Part shown: piece after piece, positions 52,794-64,000 of the stretch
Position numbering within the stretch: the stretch's first letter is position 1
Layout of the letters: every line of letters begins with the position of its first letter
Assembly (NCBI GenBank): GCA_018336035.1
Contig: JAGXRD010000080.1
Location: forward strand, 1 to 64,000
Origin: Alphaproteobacteria bacterium
GTDB taxonomy: Bacteria; Pseudomonadota; Alphaproteobacteria; Ferrovibrionales; Ferrovibrionaceae
Reading direction: 5' to 3'
Length of the DNA: 64,000 bases
Translations under genes and position numbers: made by a program
Notes under the pieces: generated by a model
Told to the model about the DNA's origin: nothing
Databases searched by the model: none
What the model saw: the letters and a program-made list of their open reading frames with translations, nothing else

Positions 52794-54905
52794 ATGCGCC
52801 CGGAATCGCTGTTTCCCGCCTTCGCACCGATCACCAGCCTGAAAGGCTGCGGACCGAAGCTGGCGCCACTGGTGGAAAAGCTGGTCGGCGGCGGCCGGGT
52901 CCTGGACCTGTGGTGGCACCTGCCCAGCGGGTTGGTCGATCGGCGCTATCGGCCTGCGGTGGCCGAAGCCGAGCCCGGCCGTATCGCCACGCTGGAGGTC
53001 ACGGTCGACCGGCACCTGCCGCCGCGCAACAACCGCATGCCCTACAAGGTGCAGTGCCATGACGGCAGCGGACGGCTGACGCTGGTCTTCTTCAACGGCC
53101 GTGAAGACTTCCTCCGGAAAAACCTGCCCGAGGGCGAGACCCGCATCGTCAGCGGCGTGGTCGAGTTGTTCGACGGTCAGGTGCAGATGACCCATCCTGA
53201 CCGCATGGCCACGGCGGAAGAACTCGAGCAGATGGCGGTGGTCGAGCCGGTCTATCCCCTGACCGCCGGCGTGGCCCCGCGCACCCTGGGCAAGATCATC
53301 GGCGGCGCGCTTGATCGCGTGATGGAGCTGCCGGAATGGCTCGATCCGGCCTGGCAGACGCGCGAGGGTTTTCCGGCCTGGCGCGAGGCGCTGCTGGCTG
53401 CGCACAAGCCGGAACGGCTAGCCGATATCGAGAAAGACACGCCTGCGCGGCGGCGGCTGGCCTATGACGAGTTGCTGGCCAACCAGCTCGCGCTGTTGCT
53501 GATACGGCGCCGCCTGAAACGCCAGACCGGACGCAAGCTGACTGGCGACGGACGACTGCGAGATAAGCTGGAAAAGCTGCTGCCCTGGCCGCTGACCAAT
53601 GCGCAACGGCAGGCCAATGCCGAGATCGCCGCCGATATCGCCAGCGACCGCCGCATGCTGCGTCTTCTTCAAGGTGACGTGGGGAGTGGCAAAACCATGG
53701 TGGCGCTGAACGCGCTGCTGCTGTGCATCGAGGGCGGCGCACAGGGTGCATTGATGGCACCGACCGAAATCCTCGCCCGCCAGCATGCCGAAACGCTGGC
53801 GCCCTACTGTTCGCAGCTGGGCGTCACGATTGCGCTGCTCACCGGCCGCGACAAGGGCAAGGCCCGCGCAGCATTGCTGCAGCGGCTGGCGGATGGCGAG
53901 ATCGACATCCTGATCGGCACGCATGCGCTGTTCCAGGACGATGTCGTGTTCAAGGATCTCGCGCTCGCTGTGATCGACGAGCAGCACCGCTTCGGGGTCA
54001 GCCAGCGGCTTGGTCTTGCCGCCAAGGGTCAGCAGGATAAAGGCGGCGTCGATATCCTGGTAATGACGGCGACGCCGATCCCGCGCACGCTGTCACTCAC
54101 CGCCTATGGCGACATGGATGTGTCGAAACTGACCGAAAAGCCGCCCGGCCGCTCTCCGGTCGATACGCGCACCATTGCCTCTGACCGCTATCTCGATGTC
54201 GTGGCAGCCGTCACGCGCAAGATTCAGTCCGGCGAGCAGGTCTACTGGGTCTGCCCGCTGGTGGAGGAGAACGAGCAACTCGACCTTGCCGCCGCCGCCG
54301 AACGCCATTCGGCGCTGAAGCTGGCGCTGGAGCCGGTGCTGGGTGAAGGCAGCATCGGGCTGGTGCATGGCAAGATGACGCCGAGCGAAAAAGACGCGGC
54401 GATGGAAGCCTTCTCGGCCGGTCGCTCAAAACTGCTGGTGGCGACCACGGTGATCGAAGTCGGCGTCGATGTGCCGAATGCGACGCTGATCGTGATCGAG
54501 CATGCCGAACGTTTCGGCTTGGCGCAGTTGCACCAGCTGCGCGGTCGCGTCGGCCGTGGCGGCAAACCGGGTGCCTGCCTGCTGGTCTATAGCGGCCCGC
54601 TGGGCGAGACGGCGAAAGCCCGGCTCAAGATCATCCGCGAAACCGACGACGGCTTCCTGATCGCCGAGGAAGACCTCCGCCTGCGCGGTGCCGGCGAAGT
54701 GCTGGGCACGCGGCAGAGCGGCCTGCCGGAATTCCGCACCGCCGATCTGGCCGCCCATGCCGACCTGCTGGTGACGGCGCGCGACGATGCGAAGCTGATC
54801 CTGGAACGCGACCCGAAACTGGCCAGTGAGCGCGGTAAGGCGCTGCTGACCCTGCTCTATCTGTTCGAGCGCGACGCCGCGATCCAGTATCTGCAGTCGG
54901 GCTGA
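52794..54905 (+). CDS. recG: ATP-dependent DNA helicase RecG
   Basis: RecG (703 aa) remodels stalled replication forks and Holliday junctions. An N-terminal wedge/OB domain (about residues 60-170) is followed by the helicase core: Walker A GDVGSGKTMVALN near 293, DEQHRFG near 393, TATPIPRTLSLT near 425, and QLHQLRGRVGRGGKPGACLL near 578. The ATG lacks a clear Shine-Dalgarno and the leader is short. It is divergent from sdhE-mfd and convergent with bioY; a 12-bp palindrome spans both stop codons. Confidence 0.97.
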   Translation: MRPESLFPAFAPITSLKGCGPKLAPLVEKLVGGGRVLDLWWHLPSGLVDRRYRPAVAEAEPGRIATLEVTVDRHLPPRNNRMPYKVQCHDGSGRLTLVFFNGREDFLRKNLPEGETRIVSGVVELFDGQVQMTHPDRMATAEELEQMAVVEPVYPLTAGVAPRTLGKIIGGALDRVMELPEWLDPAWQTREGFPAWREALLAAHKPERLADIEKDTPARRRLAYDELLANQLALLLIRRRLKRQTGRKLTGDGRLRDKLEKLLPWPLTNAQRQANAEIAADIASDRRMLRLLQGDVGSGKTMVALNALLLCIEGGAQGALMAPTEILARQHAETLAPYCSQLGVTIALLTGRDKGKARAALLQRLADGEIDILIGTHALFQDDVVFKDLALAVIDEQHRFGVSQRLGLAAKGQQDKGGVDILVMTATPIPRTLSLTAYGDMDVSKLTEKPPGRSPVDTRTIASDRYLDVVAAVTRKIQSGEQVYWVCPLVEENEQLDLAAAAERHSALKLALEPVLGEGSIGLVHGKMTPSEKDAAMEAFSAGRSKLLVATTVIEVGVDVPNATLIVIEHAERFGLAQLHQLRGRVGRGGKPGACLLVYSGPLGETAKARLKIIRETDDGFLIAEEDLRLRGAGEVLGTRQSGLPEFRTADLAAHADLLVTARDDAKLILERDPKLASERGKALLTLLYLFERDAAIQYLQSG

Positions 54906-54913
54906 AGCTTCAG
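54902..54913. repeat. Palindrome spanning the recG and bioY stop codons
   Basis: CTGAAGCTTCAG is a perfect 12-bp palindrome that contains the recG TGA on the plus strand and the bioY TGA on the minus strand symmetrically. It has no loop, so it is unlikely to be a terminator. Confidence 0.8.
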
Positions 54914-55494
54914 TCCTGGCTGCGGCGCTTCAGGGCCAGCTTCCACGCCGCCTGCATGATGGCGACGCCCAGAGCCGTCTTCAGCACGGTGGCGGCCCAG
55001 AAAGGATGCAGGCCAACGGCCATCGCCTTTTCGAGACCGACCAGCGTCGACAGCCAGGCCACGCCCAGCGCCAGGATCACGCCATGGCCGACCGTCATGG
55101 CAATCGTGCCGCGCAGCAGCGAGCGGTCCCAGCCGCGCTCGGCCAGCCAGCCGATCAACCAGACCGAAACGACGAAGCCGACCAGATAGCCGGCCGTCGG
55201 CCCCATGAAATAGGCCGGGCCGGCATTGGCACCGGCGAAGACCGGCAGACCGACAAAGCCTTCAGCCAGATAGAGCAGCACCGTGGCCGTGCCCAGCTTG
55301 CTGCCATAGGCCATGCCGATCACCAGGATGGCCAGCGTCTGCAAGGTCATCGGCACCGGCCAGAACGGCACCTGCGTCTTGGCCGACAGCGCCAGCACGG
55401 CAGAACCGGCAACCATTGCCAGCGCAATGCGCCAGGCGCGCATGCCTGGCACCACATGATGGAGCAGCGTGGTATTGAGAGCAGCGGCAGTCAT
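54910..55494 (-). CDS. bioY: Biotin transporter BioY
   Basis: BioY (194 aa) is the substrate-binding membrane subunit of the ECF biotin transporter and can work alone in some bacteria. About six transmembrane helices are visible, with family motifs PMTLQTLAILVIGMAYG near residue 48 and FMGPTAGYLVGF near 95. The energising subunits BioM and BioN are not nearby. AAGGAG lies eight bases before the ATG. It follows pccA by 17 bases, which ties biotin supply to a biotin-dependent carboxylase. Confidence 0.95.
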   Translation of the reverse strand: MTAAALNTTLLHHVVPGMRAWRIALAMVAGSAVLALSAKTQVPFWPVPMTLQTLAILVIGMAYGSKLGTATVLLYLAEGFVGLPVFAGANAGPAYFMGPTAGYLVGFVVSVWLIGWLAERGWDRSLLRGTIAMTVGHGVILALGVAWLSTLVGLEKAMAVGLHPFWAATVLKTALGVAIMQAAWKLALKRRSQD

Positions 55495-55511
55495 ATCGGT
55501 GGCTCCTTGGA

Positions 55512-57512
<2,001 letters not shown>

Positions 57513-57523
57513 GATCTCTGATC

Positions 57524-59056
<1,533 letters not shown>

Positions 59057-59131
59057 GCAACTCCCCACTGCGAGGCTTTACGCCAAGCGCCTATCCTGGC
59101 GCTTATGACGCGCCGATGACATGACCATGGC

Positions 59132-59143
59132 CTAAGGCCTTAG
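59132..59143. repeat. Palindrome upstream of pccB
   Basis: CTAAGGCCTTAG is a perfect 12-bp palindrome about 76 bases before the pccB ATG. It is a possible operator for the pccB-pccA-bioY unit. No known regulator site is recognised in it. Confidence 0.35.
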
Positions 59144-59252
59144 CATATCGCGCGACGGGGGCAAATAGCTTCGGGTGCAGTGCAAAAACACCAGCGATAA
59201 GCCGTGTTTATCGGGGCTGATATATGAGTAACGCGATCTGCGGCGGCGAAGA

Positions 59253-60509
59253 TCAGCCCTGTCGCTGCGGCAGCCGGGCGTCGGACAGGTCGGCCCCTTC
59301 CAGCAGGGCGCGGGACATATCGGCCTCGTCCAGCCAGGCCTGTTTCAGCGTGGCGCCACGAAGATCAGCGCCGCGCAATATGCTGCGCGTCAGGTTGACC
59401 GGAAATGCACGGTCGAGGCTGACCGTCAGCGGGCCGAGATCGGCATCGCGCAGGTCGGCGCGCACCAGCATGGCGCCGGTCAGATTGGCGCCACGCAGGT
59501 CGGCACCGGAAAGGTTGCAGTCGCGCAGATCGGCTTCCACCAGCTTGGCGCCCTGTAGCGAGGCGCGCGCCAGATCAAGGCCCTGCAGGATGACGCCATC
59601 CATCGCGGCCCCCGTCAGCACGATACCGGGCCGCGCGCCGATATGGCGCAGGTCGAGACGGCTGAAATCAAACAGCCGGCCCTGACGGCCACCGGTCTCC
59701 ACCCACAGGCGATACAGGCGGAAGGCCTCTTCAATCGGCACGCCGAGTTCAGCCAGCGGCCGGCCGCGCGGCTTGTCGTCCAGCGCACCCTGCGTATCGG
59801 CGCCGGCCATTACAGCATTCTCGAGCTTGACACCGACCAGCACTGCACCGCGCAGATGCGCATCCTTCAGATTGGCGCCGCTGAGATCGGCGCCGGAGAG
59901 ATTGGCGCCATCCAGTTTCGCCGAGGTAAGATTGGCGCGCGTGAGCACGCAGTTGACCAACACCGCGTCGGTGAAGTCGGTGCGGCCGGCGGCCACGCCG
60001 GTCATGTTGGCGCCGGTGAGATCGGCCGCCACCAGTCGCGCGCCACCCAGATCGACCGCCTCGTGATCGGGCTTCTTCAAACGCATGTTGCCGCTGGTGT
60101 CGCGTTCGGCGATCACGCCATCGCGCATGTCGGCATCCTGCAGCCGCGCGCCGGTGAGGTCGGCGCCACGCAGCGACGCGCCGCGCAGATCGGCGCGATC
60201 CAGTCTTGCGCCATGCAGAACCGCGCCGCGCAGATCGGCGCCGTAGAGCACCGCGCTGCTCAGGTTCGTATCGGAGAAATTGGTGGCCTGCAGATTACAG
60301 CCGGTGAAGTCGGCACCGGACAGATCGGCGCCCGCCATGGTCAGGTGCGAGAGATCGCGGAACTGAAAGATAGCCCGCTTACCGCCAGGCAGTCGCTGGC
60401 GATATTTCTCATGGTCGGCGATGGTGGCGAGCAATTCGCCGTACCCCACCTTCGGCCGCTGACGCTTGGAGATATCTGTGCCTGCCATGTCGGACCCCCC
60501 GGCCGACAT
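59253..60509 (-). CDS. Pentapeptide-repeat protein (two repeat blocks), second paralogue
   Basis: A 418-residue protein dominated by AXLXX pentapeptide repeats predicted to fold as a beta-helix. After a short N-terminal helical part, the first block runs from about residue 55 to 240, interrupted near 130-150 by a charged loop (DTSGNMRLKKPD). A linker with LYRLWVETGGRQGRLF (about 265-282) leads to the second block. The layout, including the loop position and the W-x-(D/E)-T-x-G-x-x-G-R motif, matches the protein at 32.5-33.4 kb. ATG 60509 has AGGGA upstream; ATG 60488 is also possible. Function unknown. Confidence 0.9.
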   Translation of the reverse strand: MSAGGSDMAGTDISKRQRPKVGYGELLATIADHEKYRQRLPGGKRAIFQFRDLSHLTMAGADLSGADFTGCNLQATNFSDTNLSSAVLYGADLRGAVLHGARLDRADLRGASLRGADLTGARLQDADMRDGVIAERDTSGNMRLKKPDHEAVDLGGARLVAADLTGANMTGVAAGRTDFTDAVLVNCVLTRANLTSAKLDGANLSGADLSGANLKDAHLRGAVLVGVKLENAVMAGADTQGALDDKPRGRPLAELGVPIEEAFRLYRLWVETGGRQGRLFDFSRLDLRHIGARPGIVLTGAAMDGVILQGLDLARASLQGAKLVEADLRDCNLSGADLRGANLTGAMLVRADLRDADLGPLTVSLDRAFPVNLTRSILRGADLRGATLKQAWLDEADMSRALLEGADLSDARLPQRQG

Positions 60510-60604
60510 TGAATCCCTGTCTTCGGCCCCTTATAGCAAGCCGACTCGCATTAGGGTAGCACAGCTAAGGTCTCGAATCAGCCGCGCATCCAGTAGGCGT
60601 ATGG

Positions 60605-61309
60605 CTAGTTACGTTCGCGTAACAACGCTAGAAATTGGGCAGTTGCCCGCAGGTCGGCCAGTAACCCGGTACGGCGGGCGGCAGCTTCGGCATCCTCGCC
60701 CCAGCGCTCAACCTGATGCAGCTCGTCCAGCAGGGCGGCCCGGTGCGCAGCCTCGGCATCCAGGTGACCATCCAGCAGGGCGAGGCCGATGACAACAGAG
60801 CCCGCATTGGTGGTAGCGCTGTGCAGGGCGGTCAGCTGCCAGGCATCAAGGCCAGCACAGACCCGCTCCAGTAGCGGCTTCAGTTCGGCAGGCTGGGCCA
60901 CCGCGATGATGCCCGAGGTGACATTCATCTGGACGTCATAACGGTCACGGAACCAGTCGAGCAGCGGCTGCCATTCCGCGGCCTGCCGCTCGGCCAGGGC
61001 TGCCGGTTCGTCGGCGCGGTAGGACAGCAGATCGGTCTCGCCATAGCGGAGCACATCGCTGCGGGCGAAGCTTGGATCGGTCATCACGCGGTCGATGGTC
61101 GTCGCGGCCAGCTGCATCAGTGGCATCGACTGCGGCCGGATTTCGTCCTGCTGCGCCTGCCATTCGACGGCAATCGCCTCGGCCAGCGCCAGCGTCGGCA
61201 GGCGCATCTCGGCCTTGGCCGGGGTTTTCAGCACCCGGCCATCGAGGCGGACGATGGCGCCGCCGTCACCAGCCTGCTCGGCCGTCGCGAGCTTGTAGAA
61301 GCGTTTCAT
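60605..61309 (-). CDS. ATP12-family F1-ATPase assembly factor
   Basis: A 234-residue ATP12-like chaperone. Mitochondrial Atp12 binds the F1 alpha subunit during ATP synthase assembly, and homologues are typical of alphaproteobacteria. The conserved N-terminus RFYKLATAEQAGDGGAIVRLDGRVLKTPAKAEMRLP and the following AEAIAVEWQAQQDEIRPQSMPLMQLAATTIDRV region are clear, as is ETDLLSYRADEPAALAERQAAEWQPLLDW near residue 90. ATP synthase genes are not in the window. The gene lies 22 bases downstream of the AsmA-like gene on the same strand. Confidence 0.93.
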   Translation of the reverse strand: MKRFYKLATAEQAGDGGAIVRLDGRVLKTPAKAEMRLPTLALAEAIAVEWQAQQDEIRPQSMPLMQLAATTIDRVMTDPSFARSDVLRYGETDLLSYRADEPAALAERQAAEWQPLLDWFRDRYDVQMNVTSGIIAVAQPAELKPLLERVCAGLDAWQLTALHSATTNAGSVVIGLALLDGHLDAEAAHRAALLDELHQVERWGEDAEAAARRTGLLADLRATAQFLALLRERN

Positions 61310-61331
61310 GACGGCGGCTTATAGCGGTGGG

Positions 61332-63398
61332 TCAGCGCCCCAGCAAGTTGCCCAGACCGCGCTTCAGATTGTCTACCGGATTGCTCGACTGCGGCTGCTG
61401 CTGGGGCTGCGCCCCCGCGGCAGGCGCCGCCGATTGCGGCACCGGTCGGCCTTCCGCGAGCGCCACCGCCTTGGCGCAGGCCGTGGCGGCATCGTCGCCG
61501 CCCGAACCCATGGCGGGCGACAGGATCGCCAGAGGACCGAGCGCCGCCACGCCGGCCACCGTGCCCAGCACGCCCTTGGCCAGTGCCGCGCTGTCCGGCG
61601 TGAAGCTCGGATCGGTCAGGCTGCCGCGCACATTCACCGGCGGCAGCATCGCGGCCAGACCGGTATCGCGCGAGGATGGCACCAGCTTCAGGTCGAGCCG
61701 CTCGGTCCCCAGATTGACCGTGCCGTCACCGGTCATCGTCATGCTGCCGGTTTCGGCCAGGATCGCCTTCGGCGTGACAATGCCGTTCTTGAAATCAAGT
61801 CCGCTGACCACGCAATGCAGCTTGGTCTTCGCGGTCGCCCGGTCGAGCGCCGACACGGCGCGAGCGAGGCCCGGCAGGAAGTCGCGGATATACTCTTCCT
61901 TCAACTCGCCCTCGCCGACCTTCAGCACCATCTTGCCATTCAGACCGGCCATCATCTGCTGCATCGAGGCCGCGCTGCTGTTAACATCAAGCACCAGATC
62001 GGTCGCTCCACCGCGCCGCACGATATCGGTGATGCCTGCCTTCTGCAGATACTCGCTCAGCACCACGCCCTTGCCATCCAGCTTGGCGCTCATCGCTTTC
62101 GATTTGGCATTGACGGTGATGTCGCCGTTCAGGCTACCATTCGACAGATTGGCAATGGCCGGTTTCGCATTCAGCACGCCGTCTTTCAGCGTCAGGTTCA
62201 GTGCTACACCCTGCGCGTCCAGCTTCGGCGCCTTCAGACGTTCGGCCTTGTAGCTGCCGGTGGCATCGACTGCATTCAGGCCATCGAGCGGCAGCGGATC
62301 GCTGCTGAACAGGCGCTGCTGTCCGCCGGTACTGCTGCCAGCCGTGCTTCCACCACCGGCCGCCGGTTTCGCAGCCGCGGCGCTCTCCTTGGGCATCAGC
62401 TGCGTGACGTCCATGTTCTTCGAGGCCAGATCGAACCGCACGGACGGTTTCGCACCAGCCAGATTCACTTCGGCGTTGCCGGACAGGTCGCTGTCGGCAA
62501 TTTTTGCGGCGATATTGCTCAGCGCATAACGCTGCGGACCGGTGTCTTTCACATCGGCCTGCAGGGTGAGCGGCACGGCCGGCGCCGTCGCACCCGCCAA
62601 TGCAGCCACCTTCGCCAGATCCGGCGCATCGACAGCCAGCTTCAGCGCGATGCCCTTGCCCTGCATCGGCTGGGCGATGCTGCCGTCCACGCTGGCTTTG
62701 GCACCCGGCAGGGTCGCGGTCATCTTGATCGGCCAGGGCCGGCTACCCGACATCAGGTCGTCGAAGCTGCCCAGCGTGCCGTCGGCGGTGATCGCCTTGC
62801 CATCGACATCGGCCGCCATCTTCACCGCCAGCAGACCGCCGCTGGCCTGCTTCACGGTCAGTTCGCTGAGCGCGACGTTATTTTGGCTGTTGGTCTGGGC
62901 ATCGCGATAGGCAACGCGCACATTCTTCAGCGACACATTCTCGATGGATGGAATGACCGTGCCGCCCGACTGCTGCGCCGGCTGACTCTGCGGCTGCTGC
63001 TGGGGCGCTGGCTTCTGACCGGCGAAATCCCAGTTGGCCCGGCCCTGCCGGTCTTTTTCCAGCAGCAGGTCGACGTCGTTCAGCACCAGGCTGTCGATCT
63101 TGACCTGGCTGCTGAGCAGCGCGATCAGATCGACCTGGGCAGTGAACTCGCCGACGGTGGCCATCTGCGGCCGGCTGCCCCAGGCGGCATTGGCGAAGCT
63201 GACCTGCTTCACGCCGATGCCGAGCGGCCAGAGGCTCAGCTTCATGTCCTGCGCGATGTCGAGCTTGCGGCCGGTGGCATTTTCAACGGCGGCCACGATC
63301 TGCGGCTTGAAGCGGTTCACATCCACCGTCAGCACGGCAATCACCGCACCGGCGACCAGCAGCACGACAACGGCTGCCACCCATTTCAGAATACGCAT
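61332..63398 (-). CDS. AsmA family protein (second copy)
   Basis: A 688-residue AsmA-like envelope protein with one N-terminal transmembrane helix (about residues 5-25), followed by VDVNRFKPQIVAAVENATGRKLDI, the classic AsmA start. It has a long periplasmic beta-rich region, a Gln/Pro-rich low-complexity stretch near 125-140, a Gly/Ser-rich one near 340-360, and an AsmA C-terminal domain near 450-620. The C-terminal tail is Gln/Pro-rich. It probably acts in outer-membrane lipid homeostasis, by family. It lies between the HAD phosphatase and ATP12 genes on the minus strand. Confidence 0.92.
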   Translation of the reverse strand: MRILKWVAAVVVLLVAGAVIAVLTVDVNRFKPQIVAAVENATGRKLDIAQDMKLSLWPLGIGVKQVSFANAAWGSRPQMATVGEFTAQVDLIALLSSQVKIDSLVLNDVDLLLEKDRQGRANWDFAGQKPAPQQQPQSQPAQQSGGTVIPSIENVSLKNVRVAYRDAQTNSQNNVALSELTVKQASGGLLAVKMAADVDGKAITADGTLGSFDDLMSGSRPWPIKMTATLPGAKASVDGSIAQPMQGKGIALKLAVDAPDLAKVAALAGATAPAVPLTLQADVKDTGPQRYALSNIAAKIADSDLSGNAEVNLAGAKPSVRFDLASKNMDVTQLMPKESAAAAKPAAGGGSTAGSSTGGQQRLFSSDPLPLDGLNAVDATGSYKAERLKAPKLDAQGVALNLTLKDGVLNAKPAIANLSNGSLNGDITVNAKSKAMSAKLDGKGVVLSEYLQKAGITDIVRRGGATDLVLDVNSSAASMQQMMAGLNGKMVLKVGEGELKEEYIRDFLPGLARAVSALDRATAKTKLHCVVSGLDFKNGIVTPKAILAETGSMTMTGDGTVNLGTERLDLKLVPSSRDTGLAAMLPPVNVRGSLTDPSFTPDSAALAKGVLGTVAGVAALGPLAILSPAMGSGGDDAATACAKAVALAEGRPVPQSAAPAAGAQPQQQPQSSNPVDNLKRGLGNLLGR

Positions 63399-63409
63399 GT
63401 GGTTCCTCC

Positions 63410-64000
63410 TCAGACGGCTGACGAGGATCTGGCCAACAGCCTGTTCACCAGATCAGGAAGTTCCCCGAAGTTTTTGATGATGCTTGCTGCTCCGGTTTCG
63501 AGCAGGATCCGTTCATCGTGATAGCCCCAGGCCACGCCGATCGACCGCACGCCGGCGTTCCGCGCCATCTCGATATCATACGTGGTGTCGCCGACCACGA
63601 TTGTCGAGGCCGGCACGGCGCCGGTTTCGGCCATCGCCTGCAGCACCATGTCGGGCGCCGGTTTGCCGTTCACCACCACATCGCAGGTCTGCAGGGTGAC
63701 GAAACGCTCGGTCAGGCCGTGGGTGGCGAGCGTGAAGTTCAGGCCGCGCCGCGCCTTGCCGGTGGCGACACCGAGCAGGAAGCCGGCCTCGTCGAGGCGG
63801 TCGAGCGTGTCGACGAGACCGGGGAAGAGTGGCTCATGATGGTCGGGCTCGAGCCGCTGGGCGATGGCGGCGGTCTTGTAGGCCTCGACCACCGGATGCA
63901 GCGCCGGCGAGCCGAGCGGCAGCAGCAGATGCGCGATGGCGACTTCCAGCGGCAAACCAACCGTGCGGCGCACGGCATCGGCCTCGGGCAGCACCAGGCC
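63410..64000 (-). CDS. HAD family phosphatase (partial, 5' end off window)
   Basis: The C-terminal 196 codons of a HAD-superfamily hydrolase resembling phosphoglycolate phosphatase. Visible are the cap region, motif II (LGVATGKARRGLNFTLATHGL), the Lys in NGKPAPDMVLQAM, and the motif IV-like VVGDTTYDIEMARNAG. The N-terminal nucleophile motif DxDGT lies outside the window. The frame stays open to the right edge, and the GTG at 63994 is internal, not a start. It lies 11 bases upstream of the AsmA-like gene. Confidence 0.9.
   Translation of the reverse strand, partial: GLVLPEADAVRRTVGLPLEVAIAHLLLPLGSPALHPVVEAYKTAAIAQRLEPDHHEPLFPGLVDTLDRLDEAGFLLGVATGKARRGLNFTLATHGLTERFVTLQTCDVVVNGKPAPDMVLQAMAETGAVPASTIVVGDTTYDIEMARNAGVRSIGVAWGYHDERILLETGAASIIKNFGELPDLVNRLLARSSSAV

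Noticed and set aside
59057-59252. TTTTGCACTGCA-like sequence upstream of pccB as a site for a propionate-responsive regulator
   Set aside because: I could not match it convincingly to a known PccR or ScfR-type site, so only the palindrome is listed.
61308-63521. A 737-codon plus-strand open frame opposite the second AsmA-like gene
   Set aside because: Same reasoning: low-complexity His/Arg/Gln-rich translation opposite a well-supported gene.

Overview
The window is high-GC chromosomal DNA from an alphaproteobacterium, most likely a member of the Rhodospirillales. The evidence is gene order. The block folK-rpoZ-rel-pyrE-pdxJ-acpS-lepB-rnc-era, the run trpG-trpD-trpC-moaC-moeA, the sdhE-mfd pair divergent from recG, and an ATP12-type F1-ATPase assembly factor are all alphaproteobacterial. 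A genus such as Ferrovibrio would fit, but that is a guess. I see no rRNA, tRNA, insertion sequence, prophage or CRISPR array. Coding density is very high and no gene-free stretch reaches 300 bases.

Layout. 1-3.6 kb: a truncated Lys-rich ORF, a YihY/BrkB membrane protein coupled to an AsmA-like protein, and a small membrane-anchored hypothetical. 3.7-12.3 kb: an AEC transporter convergent with the long minus-strand housekeeping block. 12.4-13.7 kb: a NYN-domain protein and a type-5 uracil-DNA glycosylase. 13.8-17.9 kb: a Tat-type peptide-binding protein divergent from an M81 (MlrC-like) peptidase, then a 2OG-oxygenase-like protein with its own near-consensus promoter. 17.9-21.1 kb: dapA-smpB-sulfite-oxidase-like-zntB on the minus strand. 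21.2-25.9 kb: a soluble lytic transglycosylase coupled to a haloacid dehalogenase and an alpha/beta hydrolase, then a threonine dehydratase-like enzyme. 26.0-27.3 kb: a 3-oxoadipyl-CoA thiolase ending at a clear intrinsic terminator. 27.3-37.6 kb: two chemoreceptors, PhoX with a candidate Pho box, an Hpt-like protein lacking its histidine, a DUF6961-like small protein, a pentapeptide-repeat protein, a gamma-carbonic anhydrase and argC. 37.7-41.9 kb: trpGDC-moaC-moeA, every junction a 4-bp overlap. 41.9-46.1 kb: a metallo-beta-lactamase-fold hydrolase, then an MFS transporter, an AllA-like protein and an acyl-CoA ligase that look co-transcribed. 46.1-48.9 kb: an unknown protein behind a sigma-54-type promoter, an SDR enzyme, and a DsbA-like oxidoreductase coupled to a PAS_5 protein. 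48.9-54.9 kb: mfd, sdhE and recG. 54.9-59.1 kb: pccB-pccA-bioY, a biotin-dependent carboxylase with a biotin transporter. 59.2-64 kb: a second pentapeptide-repeat protein, an ATP12-like assembly factor, a second AsmA-like protein and a HAD phosphatase cut by the window edge.

Most of the window is core metabolism and information processing (ppGpp, RNA maturation, protein export, tryptophan and molybdenum-cofactor synthesis, transcription-coupled repair). No large, obviously new multi-gene system is visible. The best candidates for undescribed biology are the sigma-54-promoted unknown gene at 46.16 kb, the transporter/AllA-like/CoA-ligase unit at 42.8-46.1 kb, the Hpt-like protein with Phe in place of His at 31.7 kb, and the two paralogous two-block pentapeptide-repeat proteins.
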